Origin: Segniliparus sp051660745
GTDB taxonomy: Bacteria > Actinomycetota > Actinomycetes > Mycobacteriales > Mycobacteriaceae
Reading direction: 5' to 3'
Assembly: GCF_051660745.1 (NCBI RefSeq)
Contig: NZ_JBOFQF010000038.1
Span: 62,001 to 126,000, forward strand
DNA: 64,000 nucleotides
This document shows positions 1 to 7,964 of the stretch, piece by piece. A model generated the notes under the pieces. It was not told where the DNA came from. It searched no databases and saw only the letters and a program-made list of their open reading frames with translations. How positions within the stretch are numbered: position 1 is the stretch's first letter; every line of letters starts with the position of its first letter. The position numbers and the translations under genes are program-made.

Positions 1-28
1 CTCGCTGGCCTGATCGGCGCCGTAGTCA

Positions 29-43
29 TACCCCAAGGGGGTA
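29..43. promoter_or_regulatory. RicR/CsoR-like copper operator
   Basis: The sequence is TACCC-N5-GGGTA, a near-perfect palindrome matching the RicR operator consensus known from mycobacteria. A -10-like TACGCT follows at 47-52, so a bound repressor would cover the promoter. It lies about 50 bases before a Cys-rich metallothionein gene, which fits copper-induced expression. The motif match is seen; binding is inferred. Confidence 0.7.
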
Positions 44-95
44 TGGTACGCTGGGCTGAGGACACATGTCCACGCGAACATATAAGGAGACGAAC

Positions 96-203
96 ATGTC
101 TGGAAACTCCAACAACCCGAATTGCCAGTGCGAGAACTGCCAGTGCGGCCCGAGCTGCGCTTGCACCAGCTCGACGTGCGCTTGCGGGACTTGCCAGCAC
201 TGA
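96..203 (+). CDS. Small Cys-rich metallothionein (MymT-like)
   Basis: This 35-residue protein has 9 cysteines, mostly in C-x-C pairs: C10/C12, C15/C17, C21/C23 and C28/C30, plus C33. It has almost no hydrophobic residues, which is the composition of a metal-thiolate cluster protein. The ATG is preceded by AAGGAGA at good spacing. The copper-type operator upstream points to cuprous-ion binding and copper buffering in the cytosol, as for MymT of Mycobacterium tuberculosis. The sequence is shorter than MymT and not obviously alignable outside the Cys pattern, so the role is inferred from composition and operator. Confidence 0.75.
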   Translation: MSGNSNNPNCQCENCQCGPSCACTSSTCACGTCQH

Positions 204-237
204 TTTTGCCGGAGCCATGGATCTTCGGTAAGATCCT

Positions 238-271
238 CTGCTGCTGGAGCGTCACGACGTTCCAGCAGCAG
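238..271. terminator. Hairpin after the metallothionein gene
   Basis: Two 15-base arms (14 of 15 pairing) enclose a 4-base loop and end directly at the first base of the tRNA gene. There is no T-run, which is common for actinobacterial terminators. It probably ends the metallothionein transcript. Confidence 0.5.
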
Positions 272-347
272 GCCGCTTTAGCTCAGTCGGTAGAGCGATT
301 CACTCGTAATGAATAGGTCAGCGGTTCGATTCCGCTAAGCGGCTCCA
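272..347 (+). tRNA. tRNA-Thr (CGT anticodon)
   Basis: A complete cloverleaf is visible. The acceptor arm GCCGCTT (272-278) pairs with AAGCGGC (337-343), the D-arm contains TAGCTCAGTCGG, and the anticodon loop CTCGTAA gives CGT. The T-arm has GCGG-TTCGATT-CCGC, and CCA is encoded at 345-347. Its 3' half is duplicated exactly at 11001-11041, showing it is the integration target of the element that follows. The duplicated part supplied by the element keeps the tRNA intact. Confidence 0.95.
307..347 (+). repeat. attL: left 41-bp attachment repeat
   Basis: This stretch is identical over 41 bases to 11001-11041. It begins inside the anticodon loop and ends with the encoded CCA of tRNA-Thr. The bases on either side differ between the two copies, which fixes the repeat limits. 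Confidence 0.92.
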
Positions 348-412
348 ATATTCGCAGGTCAGGCGTAGTGTTTCCGGTCTGCGGTTTCGCTGGAAATAGG
401 ACTATCCAACGT

Positions 413-1681
413 TTACCCAATGTTTTTGTCCAGCGCGGCAGCGATGTCGTGGCGGACCTCGCCCCTCCCGAAGTAATGGTTCTGCGTGGTGCTGACATGG
501 GCGTGGCCGAGTTGGTCCGCGATTTCGCGCGCTGTGAAGCCTTGCTTCTCAAGCGACGTGGCGACGGTCTTTCGGAACGTGTGCGGCACGACCCAATCCA
601 GACCGAGCGCGACACGGACCCTGCGCCACTGCCGATGCGTGTTGTTGGGGTCGCGCAATGACCCGTTCTTGGCGGGGAAGACGAGCGGCAGCAGCTCTGC
701 GCCCTTCTCGATCTTGGTGGCCGAGACGAAACCGTGGCGCGTGCCGAGGGCCTGTGCCTTCTTGCGTTCGGCCAGCATGGCGATGATCTTGGGCGACAGC
801 CCGATGGTCAGACCGGCTGAGCCGGATTTCGTGAAGTCCTCCCGAACCAGCCCCCGCCCGGTCCCACGGGTGATCTTCCCGCTCAGGGTGAGGGTCTTCG
901 CTTTGAAGTCGATGTCTGACCAGAGCAGTCCGAGCAATTCACCGATCCTGAGCCCGGTGCCATTGAGCATGACCGCGATATCGACCAGATCGGCGCTCGC
1001 CGCGTACGCGTGGACGGTTGGGCAGTAGCCCTTGACCGGCTGCTGCTTGCCGTTCTTCTCAGGCGGGCACGGCAGCTCGGATGCTCTCAGTTGCCGGATG
1101 AGTCCTTCCGCCTCGTCCGAGCCGAGCGCGCGGGGGCGTTTGGCGGGCCTGCTTTTGAGCAGTTTCTTCCGAGCCGCTTTCGCGGTGCTCGGAACGTCCT
1201 TGATGACGTTTCGCTCTATGGCCCCGCTTGTGATGGCGTGTTGGAACATGCCCGAGAGAACCGAGCGGGCGTGGTGCGCCGTGCCAGGATTGAGCGTCGT
1301 CAGGAAGTTGTAGAGCATGAGCGAGTTGCATTCGCCCAGTCGCACGCCGCCGAGCGCCTGTTTTATCCGTTTGGCCGCGCAATCGTAGGCATCGATGGTG
1401 CTCAGCGGAGCGCCTTCCCGAACCAGCGCGCCGCGACGGCTTTCCCAAAGCTCGGCCAATCGGGTCTCCTTAGTGATCGGCCCGTTTGACGGCGGCGTGC
1501 GCTTGGTCAGCTTCTCTTTGAGGTTGTTCTCGGCATTGGCCTTGCTTGTGCCACTGGCTTCGACAAGGCGGCTAACGCCGTCCCAGTCGCGAAATCTCGT
1601 CTTGGCGACCCAATGTTTAGGCCCGATTTGTATGAGCGTGATTTTGCCGTAGGAACCGAGAGGGGTTGCGGGTCTAGGCAA
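413..1681 (-). CDS. int: Tyrosine recombinase (phage-type integrase)
   Basis: This 422-aa protein catalyses site-specific integration and excision at the tRNA-Thr site. An N-terminal SAM-like core-binding region is followed by a catalytic domain. The first catalytic Arg lies in GTGLRIGELLGL, the HxxR box is HTFR, and the final box LGHAHVSTTQNHYF carries the His and the nucleophilic Tyr. The TTG start is preferred because AGGAGG lies about 7 bases upstream; no ATG fits as well. It ends 65 bases from the tRNA, the usual int-att arrangement. A perfect inverted repeat at 1725-1738 in its promoter region may be its control site. Confidence 0.93.
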   Translation of the reverse strand: MPRPATPLGSYGKITLIQIGPKHWVAKTRFRDWDGVSRLVEASGTSKANAENNLKEKLTKRTPPSNGPITKETRLAELWESRRGALVREGAPLSTIDAYDCAAKRIKQALGGVRLGECNSLMLYNFLTTLNPGTAHHARSVLSGMFQHAITSGAIERNVIKDVPSTAKAARKKLLKSRPAKRPRALGSDEAEGLIRQLRASELPCPPEKNGKQQPVKGYCPTVHAYAASADLVDIAVMLNGTGLRIGELLGLLWSDIDFKAKTLTLSGKITRGTGRGLVREDFTKSGSAGLTIGLSPKIIAMLAERKKAQALGTRHGFVSATKIEKGAELLPLVFPAKNGSLRDPNNTHRQWRRVRVALGLDWVVPHTFRKTVATSLEKQGFTAREIADQLGHAHVSTTQNHYFGRGEVRHDIAAALDKNIG

Positions 1682-2366
1682 AGGGGCCTCCTGTAAGGTT
1701 AAAGACTGCGTAAGCTGAGAGTTTGTTCCGACCGGAACGAACGATAAAGCAATGATAGCGCAATTCTCGTGTTTATCAAGTCTGAAACACGTTGGCTCGC
1801 GTGTGCCGTCAACGCGCGATCCGGCACCTGCTCGCTGTGAGTTTTTCGAGAAATGACACCGTGGGCAAGTTTTGGCCGCAGAGGGAGCAAAAATGTTTTT
1901 GAGAGTCTACACGGTTTGATCGAATCCAGAACGCGCCAAACGTTGATGGTGTTCTTCGAAGATCATAAAAGCCGCACGGTTCAGATTTTTGTCGCGCAAC
2001 ACAAAGAAGCGTCGAAAGCTCGTAAAATACTAAACTGTGGCGAGGGCTAAAATCTGCGATGCGGCGCTATTTTCTGGAAAGTTTCACCAAAATGCAAAAC
2101 TGCCATTCCTGTCCAAAAAATGAAACATAAACTACGCATACTCGCTGGTAGAAGCGATTTTTGACCGAAGATGAAGCGGGGTGTGTCCAGGTCGAAGAAT
2201 GCCGCCACTTCCGACACGATGAACTTGCGCGGACAAGGTTTGCAATTGCATCGGGTTTATGCGTCAATAGAAATGTCGGTAGCTGTTGGAGCGCCGAAGC
2301 AGAACAGTAAACAGCGCTACCCGGATCGGGCGGAGCTATGGAATTCATCTCTATCGAGGAGAGGCT
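1682..2366. other. Noncoding control region between int and the HTH gene
   Basis: No convincing gene is seen. The region is relatively AT-rich and separates the leftward integrase from the rightward replication genes, so promoters for both probably lie here. A perfect inverted repeat GTTCCG-AC-CGGAAC is at 1725-1738, 44 bases upstream of int. A second, GTGCCG/CGGCAC, spans 1803-1827. Both are candidate operator or recombination-accessory sites. Confidence 0.5.
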
Positions 2367-2600
2367 ATGGACACACTTTCAACTCAGGCGAATCCCCCCA
2401 CGGCAGACTTGCTGTCCACAGACGAGGCGGCGCGTTTCCTTGGACTGGCATCGGGCACTTTACGTTTTTATCGCCATTTGGGCAAAGGCCCGAAATCGTT
2501 TATTTGCGGAAGGTTGGTGAAATACCGCCGTTCCGACCTCGTGGCCTGGTTGGAGGCCCAAGAGGCGGCGACCGCGCGAGGCGGGCACGACATCTCATGA
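2367..2600 (+). CDS. Excisionase-like helix-turn-helix protein
   Basis: This 77-aa protein has a MerR/AlpA-type winged helix, with LLSTDEAARFLGLASGTLRF followed by a basic stretch and VKYRRSDLVAWLEA. That is the standard layout of excisionase-family DNA-binding proteins. It starts at the ATG behind GAGGAGAGG. It stands between int and the primase gene, where such proteins direct recombination or activate the replication genes. Whether it is a recombination directionality factor or a regulator cannot be told from sequence. Confidence 0.75.
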   Translation: MDTLSTQANPPTADLLSTDEAARFLGLASGTLRFYRHLGKGPKSFICGRLVKYRRSDLVAWLEAQEAATARGGHDIS

Positions 2601-2710
2601 AGCCACATGATTTAAGAACCGCCCCCCGGTCTCTCGGTGTTGACGCACCGAGCGGAGAGCGGCCCACCAGCACAAACCAGCAATCAACAGAAAGCGCTAG
2701 CACCCTCATC

Positions 2711-3853
2711 ATGACATCAACCCCCGAAAATCACAACCCCGCCAGCGGGAACGACGAAGGCCCCTTCGCGAGGGCGCACAAAAAATATCGAGAGCGCGGA
2801 TGGCGAGGCACAGTGCCCTTGCCCGCCAGAGAGAAGCACCCGCCTCCCACCGGATGGACTGGAAAGGCCGCTGTGCATCCGAGCGACGAGCAGTGTGAGG
2901 CTTGGACGAAAGAAATAGGATACAAGCTCGCCAACATAGGGCAACGTTTGGCGGAATGCCCCCCGGGGCCGGATGGCAAAATCATCTATCAGATCATCGG
3001 CATTGACGTGGACGACTACGACGCGAAAACCGGAGCCGAAGAGTATGATGCGTTAGAGGCGAAGTTAGGCCCTCTGTACAAAACATATTATTCGACCGCT
3101 AGGGCTTTCCCTTCTGCTATCCGCTTCTATCGGGTTCCGGTGGGATATTCATTCCGAGGCAAGCTCTCAAACTCTATCGAGGTCATCCAAAAAGGCCACC
3201 GTTACGCGGTGGTCTGGCCTTCATGGAATCCTAAATCAAATTCGCAGTACCAGTGGTATGACCCGGACGGCAACCCGTGCGAGATTCCTTATGTCGATGA
3301 TCTGCCGATCATTTCGCCAGACGATCCGGCCACGGCTTTGTGGTTCGAGTACTTGACCAACGGCCACACTCTGTGGTCGGAAGACGATATGGACACTGAG
3401 AGCACCGTCTCAGAGATTGAGCAATGGGCGCTCTCTGTGTTCCCTGGCGCGAAATCGGACGATGACGACGTGTGCCATACGATGATTCGAGCCGTAGAGG
3501 CTGTCGTCAAAAGCATGTGGTCAGAGGAGTCTTCTCACGACAAGATCACCGCCGCTCACTGGCAACTTGCCTGCCTCGCGAGCGAAGGCCACTACTCCTA
3601 CGCCGTGGCGGTTGCGGAAGTCGAGCGGGTCTATATCGGCTCCGTGCTGAAACGCCGTAAAAGAAACCTTAGAGAGGTTCGCGGAGAGGTTATGAGGTCA
3701 CGGGTCAACGCTCTGAGGAAAATCAAAGCCAGCATGGACAACGGCGTACGCCCTCTCGTCCACGGTTGCTCTTGCGCTGAGGACGCGGCGGCTTTGGATC
3801 GGTTCAATGCCAAGTTCGGCAAGCCGGGGCAGCAGAACGGGTCGGAGAAATGA
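2711..3853 (+). CDS. Bifunctional DNA primase/polymerase (Prim-Pol) protein
   Basis: This 380-aa protein has an N-terminal Prim-Pol (AEP) domain. It includes the acidic metal-binding motif in IIGIDVDDYD near residue 97, after a segment resembling the family start (WRGTVPLP and a conserved basic patch). The C-terminal part is helical and probably contacts the helicase. It should prime replication of the excised element. The ATG at 2711 begins the conserved region. An upstream ATG at 2597 overlaps the HTH stop codon (ATGA) and could instead be used, adding 38 low-complexity residues. It overlaps the helicase gene by 4 bases, so the two are translationally coupled. Confidence 0.75.
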   Translation: MTSTPENHNPASGNDEGPFARAHKKYRERGWRGTVPLPAREKHPPPTGWTGKAAVHPSDEQCEAWTKEIGYKLANIGQRLAECPPGPDGKIIYQIIGIDVDDYDAKTGAEEYDALEAKLGPLYKTYYSTARAFPSAIRFYRVPVGYSFRGKLSNSIEVIQKGHRYAVVWPSWNPKSNSQYQWYDPDGNPCEIPYVDDLPIISPDDPATALWFEYLTNGHTLWSEDDMDTESTVSEIEQWALSVFPGAKSDDDDVCHTMIRAVEAVVKSMWSEESSHDKITAAHWQLACLASEGHYSYAVAVAEVERVYIGSVLKRRKRNLREVRGEVMRSRVNALRKIKASMDNGVRPLVHGCSCAEDAAALDRFNAKFGKPGQQNGSEK

Positions 3854-5319
3854 CGGGCCTCATTCCGCAGAGCGGCGACGGCAAGCCGCCAGAGGAGTAC
3901 AGTCGCGACGACGACGGCAACGCGGAGCACTGGCTCGACCTCTACGGCGATCATGTGTGGTGGGTGCCCGAGCGCACGAAGTGGCTCGTCTGGCTTGTAG
4001 AGAGATGGGTTTTCGACTCGAACGCGGCCCATCAGTCCTATAAGAATGTGAAAGCCAAACAACAGGCCCATGCGGACGCTTTGAAAGCTCAGGCAGAGCA
4101 GTTGCAGCGCGCGAACGCCGACGCAGCACTTTTGAAGAAAGCGTGGGCACTGCAACGTGAGGCGCAGAAATGGGCGGATCGCTCCGGGCTCGTGGGACCT
4201 CGTGAGTCCGCGCTTAAAACAGCGTCTCTCTACAAAGAGAAGCATGACGCCGAGCTTGACAATAATTCTTTTCTCCTTGGTGTCGCAAACGGTTTTGTGT
4301 CGCTGGACAAAGAGAATAGTACTTCCGCGCTTAAAGGCAAGATGAAAGAAAAAATGATCACAATGAACACCGGCACTTCTTATTTCCCCTGGGGGAGCAT
4401 CGAGAACAGCAAAGAAGCCTCTATATGGGTTTCCGCTTTAGAGGAATGGCTACCAGACGAAGAAATCAGGGCCTTCGCGCAAAGCCTGGTCGGCTATTCT
4501 CTGCTCGGAGACAACCGGGAAAGAATCTGTGTGTTCGTCGTGGGTGAGACCAGCACGGGAAAATCTACATTCCTCAACGCCATCATGGCGGCTTTGGGCG
4601 ATTACGCGGGGCCAATTGACCTGTCCGTCTTCCGTGGTGACCGCCAGCTCAATCCTGCTCTTGTGGACGCGATGACGAAACGTCTTGTGGTCGCCTCCGA
4701 GGCCAGCTCAAAGGCAGTTTTGCACGCGGACGTGTTCAAGCGCATCACGGGTAACGAGCCCTTGGCGGCTGAGCTGAAATACTCGAACGCGATTTTCAGG
4801 CGTGTTCCCGCCTTCACGCCGTGGGTGTTGCTCAACCCTACGGATGTGCCGAGCATCCCTAATGCGGATCAAGCGGTGATCCGCCGGATTGTCAAACTCG
4901 ATTTCGGCAGCAAGATCGAGGAAGATCCAGAACTCGGCGTTATGATGCGTACCTCGCGAGAGTTCAAAGAGTCCGTCCTGTCATGGTGCGTGGAAGGCTG
5001 GCGGCTTTATTGCGAGCGCGGCGGCATCGTGATTCCCGAAAAACTCCTGGACTCCAAACACAAGTTCATTGGTGATATTTCCGAATTCTACAAGTTCTTC
5101 CACGAGAGCTTCGAGACCGACCCGCTCGCGTATGTGACTTTTGCCGACGCGTACGACCATTACGCCAACTGGTTTTACGATAACCGCAAGCAGGATCGAG
5201 ACATCTTGAGCAAGAACGGATTCAGCAAGAAAATGCGCTCGATGGGATTTGTGTCAGAGCAGAAATGGATATCCGGGGATAGCAACCAAAGATGCTACAT
5301 CGGCTTACGGATCGCCTGA
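3850..5319 (+). CDS. D5/P4-type SF3 helicase-primase ATPase
   Basis: This 489-aa protein has a charged, coiled-coil-prone N-terminus (about 60-120), then a D5_N-like region and a SF3 ATPase core. The core has Walker A GETSTGKST near residue 231, a Walker B-like stretch ending KRLVVASEAS, and sensor-like LLNPTDVPSIPNAD. The C-terminus resembles the winged helix (Pox_D5) found in plasmid and phage replicases. It should unwind DNA at the element origin together with the upstream Prim-Pol protein. The start codon lies in the ATGA overlap with that gene. Confidence 0.85.
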   Translation: MTGLIPQSGDGKPPEEYSRDDDGNAEHWLDLYGDHVWWVPERTKWLVWLVERWVFDSNAAHQSYKNVKAKQQAHADALKAQAEQLQRANADAALLKKAWALQREAQKWADRSGLVGPRESALKTASLYKEKHDAELDNNSFLLGVANGFVSLDKENSTSALKGKMKEKMITMNTGTSYFPWGSIENSKEASIWVSALEEWLPDEEIRAFAQSLVGYSLLGDNRERICVFVVGETSTGKSTFLNAIMAALGDYAGPIDLSVFRGDRQLNPALVDAMTKRLVVASEASSKAVLHADVFKRITGNEPLAAELKYSNAIFRRVPAFTPWVLLNPTDVPSIPNADQAVIRRIVKLDFGSKIEEDPELGVMMRTSREFKESVLSWCVEGWRLYCERGGIVIPEKLLDSKHKFIGDISEFYKFFHESFETDPLAYVTFADAYDHYANWFYDNRKQDRDILSKNGFSKKMRSMGFVSEQKWISGDSNQRCYIGLRIA

Positions 5320-5350
5320 ACCTTGGAATTTCAGATTTAGTAATTATGGC

Positions 5351-5394
5351 GAATCGCCCGCCTCTTTCATTAATCCGAAAGGGGCGGGCGATTC
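5351..5394. terminator. Hairpin at the end of the replication operon
   Basis: GAATCGCCCGCC at 5351-5362 pairs perfectly with 5383-5394, and the stem can extend inward to about 17 pairs with one G-U. It lies 32 bases after the helicase stop. It lacks a strong T-run, so it may be a terminator or part of the neighbouring origin. Confidence 0.5.
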
Positions 5395-5399
5395 TATCT

Positions 5400-5660
5400 G
5401 TCAATCTAACCAATTTGCGCGCCTAATGATTCGCCCGACCTGCCCTAACCCGTCTATCTGATTTATCCCCAACCTTTATACTGCGTGTAATGCTATTTGA
5501 TAATCTATCTATTTTTCACACATGCTATTTTATGTGATTTATTAGATAGACTGGTTAGAAACAATGTCCGACCAGCCCTAACTGATATTTTTAGAGCAGG
5601 CCCCATCGGTTAGAAACGGTTAGCGATACCTCTTGAGCAGCCCTAACCGACCGTGAACAG
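5400..5660. other. Iteron-rich, AT-rich region: candidate replication origin
   Basis: CTAACC or its complement GGTTAG occurs at 5406, 5445, 5553, 5608, 5618 and 5643, with a CTAAC half at 5578. Several lie in a longer shared context (GCCCTAAC; GGTTAGAAAC), in both orientations. The middle part (about 5460-5550) is very AT-rich for this genome and includes an inverted repeat TCACACAT/ATGTGA. Iterons plus an AT-rich unwinding stretch next to the primase and helicase genes are the usual anatomy of a plasmid or satellite origin. They could alternatively be operators for the HTH gene that follows. Confidence 0.5.
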
Positions 5661-5700
5661 CGGAAACGGCGACGAATCCCGTAATAGCCACTGGGCAGAG

Positions 5701-6156
5701 TCAGGCCGGTGTGCCGGGCGGTCGGTCTTTCGCACGTTGCCACGCGGCCCACGCTTCCGCCTCGCTCACGCCGAGCAACGGGGCCAAGGCTTGCGCCCGA
5801 GCATCGGTCATGGGGATTTCGCCGCGTTCGAGTTTGGAGAGGTTCTGCGTGCTCATGCCAGCGGCTTTAGCGAGCTGTGGCTGTGTGTGGCTGGCGAGGT
5901 TTCGCAGGTCAGAGAGGAAGCGTTCGCCCGGAGGGATGCGCACAACGGCGCTTACTGGGGCTTCGAGCACTGCGAGAACCGGGGCAAGTTTGTCGATGTT
6001 CGGCGTGCGCGTGCCATTGTCCCACGTCCCGAGGGTTGACGCGCTCACGTTCGAGAGCCGCGATAGGTCTTGGACGCTGATCCCCGTGCCACGCCAAGAG
6101 AGCCGCAGCCGTTTGAACTCGTGATGGTCGAAGCCCCGCATGACGCGGCGGCTCAC
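5701..6156 (-). CDS. Regulator with two XRE-type helix-turn-helix units
   Basis: This 151-aa protein contains two Cro/C1-type helix-turn-helix segments. One is near residues 25-60 (ISVQDLSRLSNVSASTLGTW), the other near 90-120 (QPQLAKAAGMSTQNLSKLE). Two such domains in one short chain are unusual and could bind two half-sites. The GTG start is preceded by GGAGAG; an internal ATG at 6141 is possible. It reads toward the iteron region, so it may control replication or the cargo genes, as phage-type repressors do. The target is not known. Confidence 0.7.
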   Translation of the reverse strand: MSRRVMRGFDHHEFKRLRLSWRGTGISVQDLSRLSNVSASTLGTWDNGTRTPNIDKLAPVLAVLEAPVSAVVRIPPGERFLSDLRNLASHTQPQLAKAAGMSTQNLSKLERGEIPMTDARAQALAPLLGVSEAEAWAAWQRAKDRPPGTPA

Positions 6157-6288
6157 TCGGCTCTCCGGGTGTTCACGCTCATACAGCCATGCTCGGAGCG
6201 TGAATCCGCTAGGTCATACTCAGCGCGAACATATAACGCGAATAAAGTACGATCAAGTGAATATTGCCGCGCCACGAGAGAGAGCCCC

Positions 6289-6897
6289 ATGACCTACGAC
6301 CCCCACCAGCCGCCAGCCGGTCACTACCCCCTTGGCGGGGTCCATGTGCATCTACCGGAGAAGAGGCCGCGTAAGTGGCCGTGGATCACGGCCTGTGTCG
6401 CGCTGGTCCTGTGCTGTGGCCCCTGCTCCTACATCCTGTACCGTTCGGGCTCGCACGACGGCACAGGCGGATCGGCTGGCCATGAGGCCGCACAAACGGC
6501 GGCGTTGGGGTCGCCCGTGCGCGACGGGAAGTTCGAGTTCACCGTCACCGAGATAAGCCCTGGCTCTGCGACCATCGGCAGCAACCCCCGCGCGAGCAAG
6601 AAACCGCAGGGCAAGTTCGTCGTCGTCACCGTGACCGTGAGCAACACCGGCGACAAGCCCGAATGGTTCAACCCCCTCGATCAGAAGCTCATCGACCACG
6701 ACGGCAAGACCTTCAAGGCCGACACCGCGTTCAAGACCGAGCCGGGAGACTGGAACGGACTGATGGGCGACAACATCAACCCCGGCAACACGGTCACGGT
6801 CAAGATCGCCTACGACATCCCGCAGAACACCGAACCGCAGTTGATCGAGCTGCACGACTCCCGTTTCTCGCACGGCGTGAAAGCCGCGCTCTCATGA
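6289..6897 (+). CDS. Membrane-anchored DUF4352 (Ig-like) protein
   Basis: This 202-aa protein has a cytosolic Pro-rich start, one membrane segment (about residues 28-45, WPWITACVALVLCCGPC) and an extracytoplasmic DUF4352-type beta-sandwich. The latter is recognisable from GKFVVVTVTVSNTGDKP followed by a DG-x-T/F pattern and a closing strand. Proteins of this fold are common extracellular anchors or ligand-binding modules in actinobacteria; no enzymatic activity is expected. It heads the cargo block and is followed closely by two exported proteins. Two adjacent Cys in the membrane segment might be lipidation or disulfide sites. Confidence 0.65.
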   Translation: MTYDPHQPPAGHYPLGGVHVHLPEKRPRKWPWITACVALVLCCGPCSYILYRSGSHDGTGGSAGHEAAQTAALGSPVRDGKFEFTVTEISPGSATIGSNPRASKKPQGKFVVVTVTVSNTGDKPEWFNPLDQKLIDHDGKTFKADTAFKTEPGDWNGLMGDNINPGNTVTVKIAYDIPQNTEPQLIELHDSRFSHGVKAALS

Positions 6898-6914
6898 CAA
6901 GGGGAATCCGAACC

Positions 6915-7241
6915 ATGAAAAAGATTTTGAGTGTCGCGCTGGTCTTGTGCTTCGCGCCGATGGGCACAGCGGCAGCGGACCCGCTCGTGACGGATGATCT
7001 GGAAGCGCAAGACCAGAGATTCATTTATTCGCTCGCGAACAACGACCTGTTCGCCCCTGGAAGCGATCCGATCTTGGCCGTGAACGCGGGCAAAGCCGTG
7101 TGCGACATCCTGCGAAGCCGGGCCAAGAGCCCTTTGCAACTCGCCGCAACGCTCCAAGAAAAAGGGTGGCAGACGCAGAAGGCAACTCTGTTCATCGCCA
7201 TATCCGAAACAACCTATTGCCCAAAGGTGTTCGACAAATGA
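6915..7241 (+). CDS. Exported DUF732 protein
   Basis: This 108-aa protein has a signal peptide (MKKILSVALVLCFAPMGTAAA). It is followed by the mycobacterial DUF732 pattern: an aromatic FIYSLANNDLF segment, then AVNAGKAVCDILRS and a closing YCPKVF, with the two conserved Cys that form a disulfide in this family. DUF732 proteins are small secreted helical proteins of unknown function. The start at 6915 is chosen for the signal peptide; an earlier ATG at 6894 overlaps the preceding stop codon. Finding this family on a mobile element next to ESX-type genes is unusual. Confidence 0.75.
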   Translation: MKKILSVALVLCFAPMGTAAADPLVTDDLEAQDQRFIYSLANNDLFAPGSDPILAVNAGKAVCDILRSRAKSPLQLAATLQEKGWQTQKATLFIAISETTYCPKVFDK

Positions 7242-7474
7242 GCACGATGAAAACACTGCTCCTGGCGGGATGGCTGTCGCTGCCTTTCCCCTCGGCGTCT
7301 TACGCGGACCCCTACGACCCTTGCCCGTACCGTGATCCGACTTCGTACGGGGCGTGCTCGACAAGCCCCAACGGACAGTACCGCGACCCTTACCACTCCC
7401 CACAGAACGGCGACCCCGGCACTTGGGGACCAAACGGCCACTACACGCCGGATCGCGGCGGAAAGCCTTACTGA
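7238..7474 (+). CDS. Small exported Pro/Tyr/Gly-rich protein
   Basis: This 78-aa protein has a predicted signal peptide (TMKTLLLAGWLSLPFPSASYA). The mature part is short and rich in Pro, Tyr, Asp and Gly with two Cys, and looks disordered. It overlaps the DUF732 gene by 4 bases (ATGA), so the two are co-translated. No family is recognised. Its place suggests a cell-surface or secreted companion of the neighbouring proteins. Confidence 0.6.
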   Translation: MSTMKTLLLAGWLSLPFPSASYADPYDPCPYRDPTSYGACSTSPNGQYRDPYHSPQNGDPGTWGPNGHYTPDRGGKPY

Positions 7475-7616
7475 TCCATAATTGAGCGGAGAATACGCAG
7501 ATGAGAACTGTTTTTGTCCACTCGTCCCGTAATTGCTGGAAACGCGGGGGGATGCTAGCATCGAGCGGTCTTGACATCAGAGGAAGGGCGAGCATGGCGA
7601 CACTGAGGCGGCGGTT

Positions 7617-7961
7617 ATGAACAGGCCTATGAAAGCCTCGTCTGAGCAGATCGCGGCCACGGCGCAGTTCGCGGCCTCCAAGGCCGAGGAGATAGCAAGC
7701 GGCGTGAACAGCTTCTCAAACGAGGTCGATGAGTTTTGCGGCTCCGGTTGGCAGGGCCAAGCGTCGGACGCTTTCAAACCGCCGTTCGATGAGTGGAAGA
7801 GCGCCATGCTCGACATCGGGAAGGCGTTGCAGTCCACATCCGAGCGACTAGGGCAGGCCAGCCGCGACTACGCCCACCAAGAACACGAGAACAAAGAGCA
7901 GCTGCAACAGCCCCAACAGCATATCGAGCAGATACGAAGCCAAATCCAAGGGAGGGCGTGA
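7617..7961 (+). CDS. WXG100 (EsxB/CFP-10-like) protein
   Basis: This 114-aa helical-hairpin protein has the WXG turn as WQG at residues 45-47. A YxxxE type VII export signal (Y85 to E89) stands at the right distance after the second helix. In this family the partner carrying YxxxD/E brings the dimer to the ESX machine. The C-terminal tail is rich in Gln. It is followed 3 bases later by a second WXG100 gene, the standard paired arrangement. The start codon has GAGG at 8 bases; an in-frame ATG at 7629 is also possible. Confidence 0.85.
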   Translation: MNRPMKASSEQIAATAQFAASKAEEIASGVNSFSNEVDEFCGSGWQGQASDAFKPPFDEWKSAMLDIGKALQSTSERLGQASRDYAHQEHENKEQLQQPQQHIEQIRSQIQGRA

Positions 7962-7964
7962 GAC

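Noticed and set aside
2171..2710. N-terminal extension of the primase frame
   Set aside because: It overlaps the HTH gene in another frame and has no conserved sequence; only the alternative at 2597 is kept in mind.
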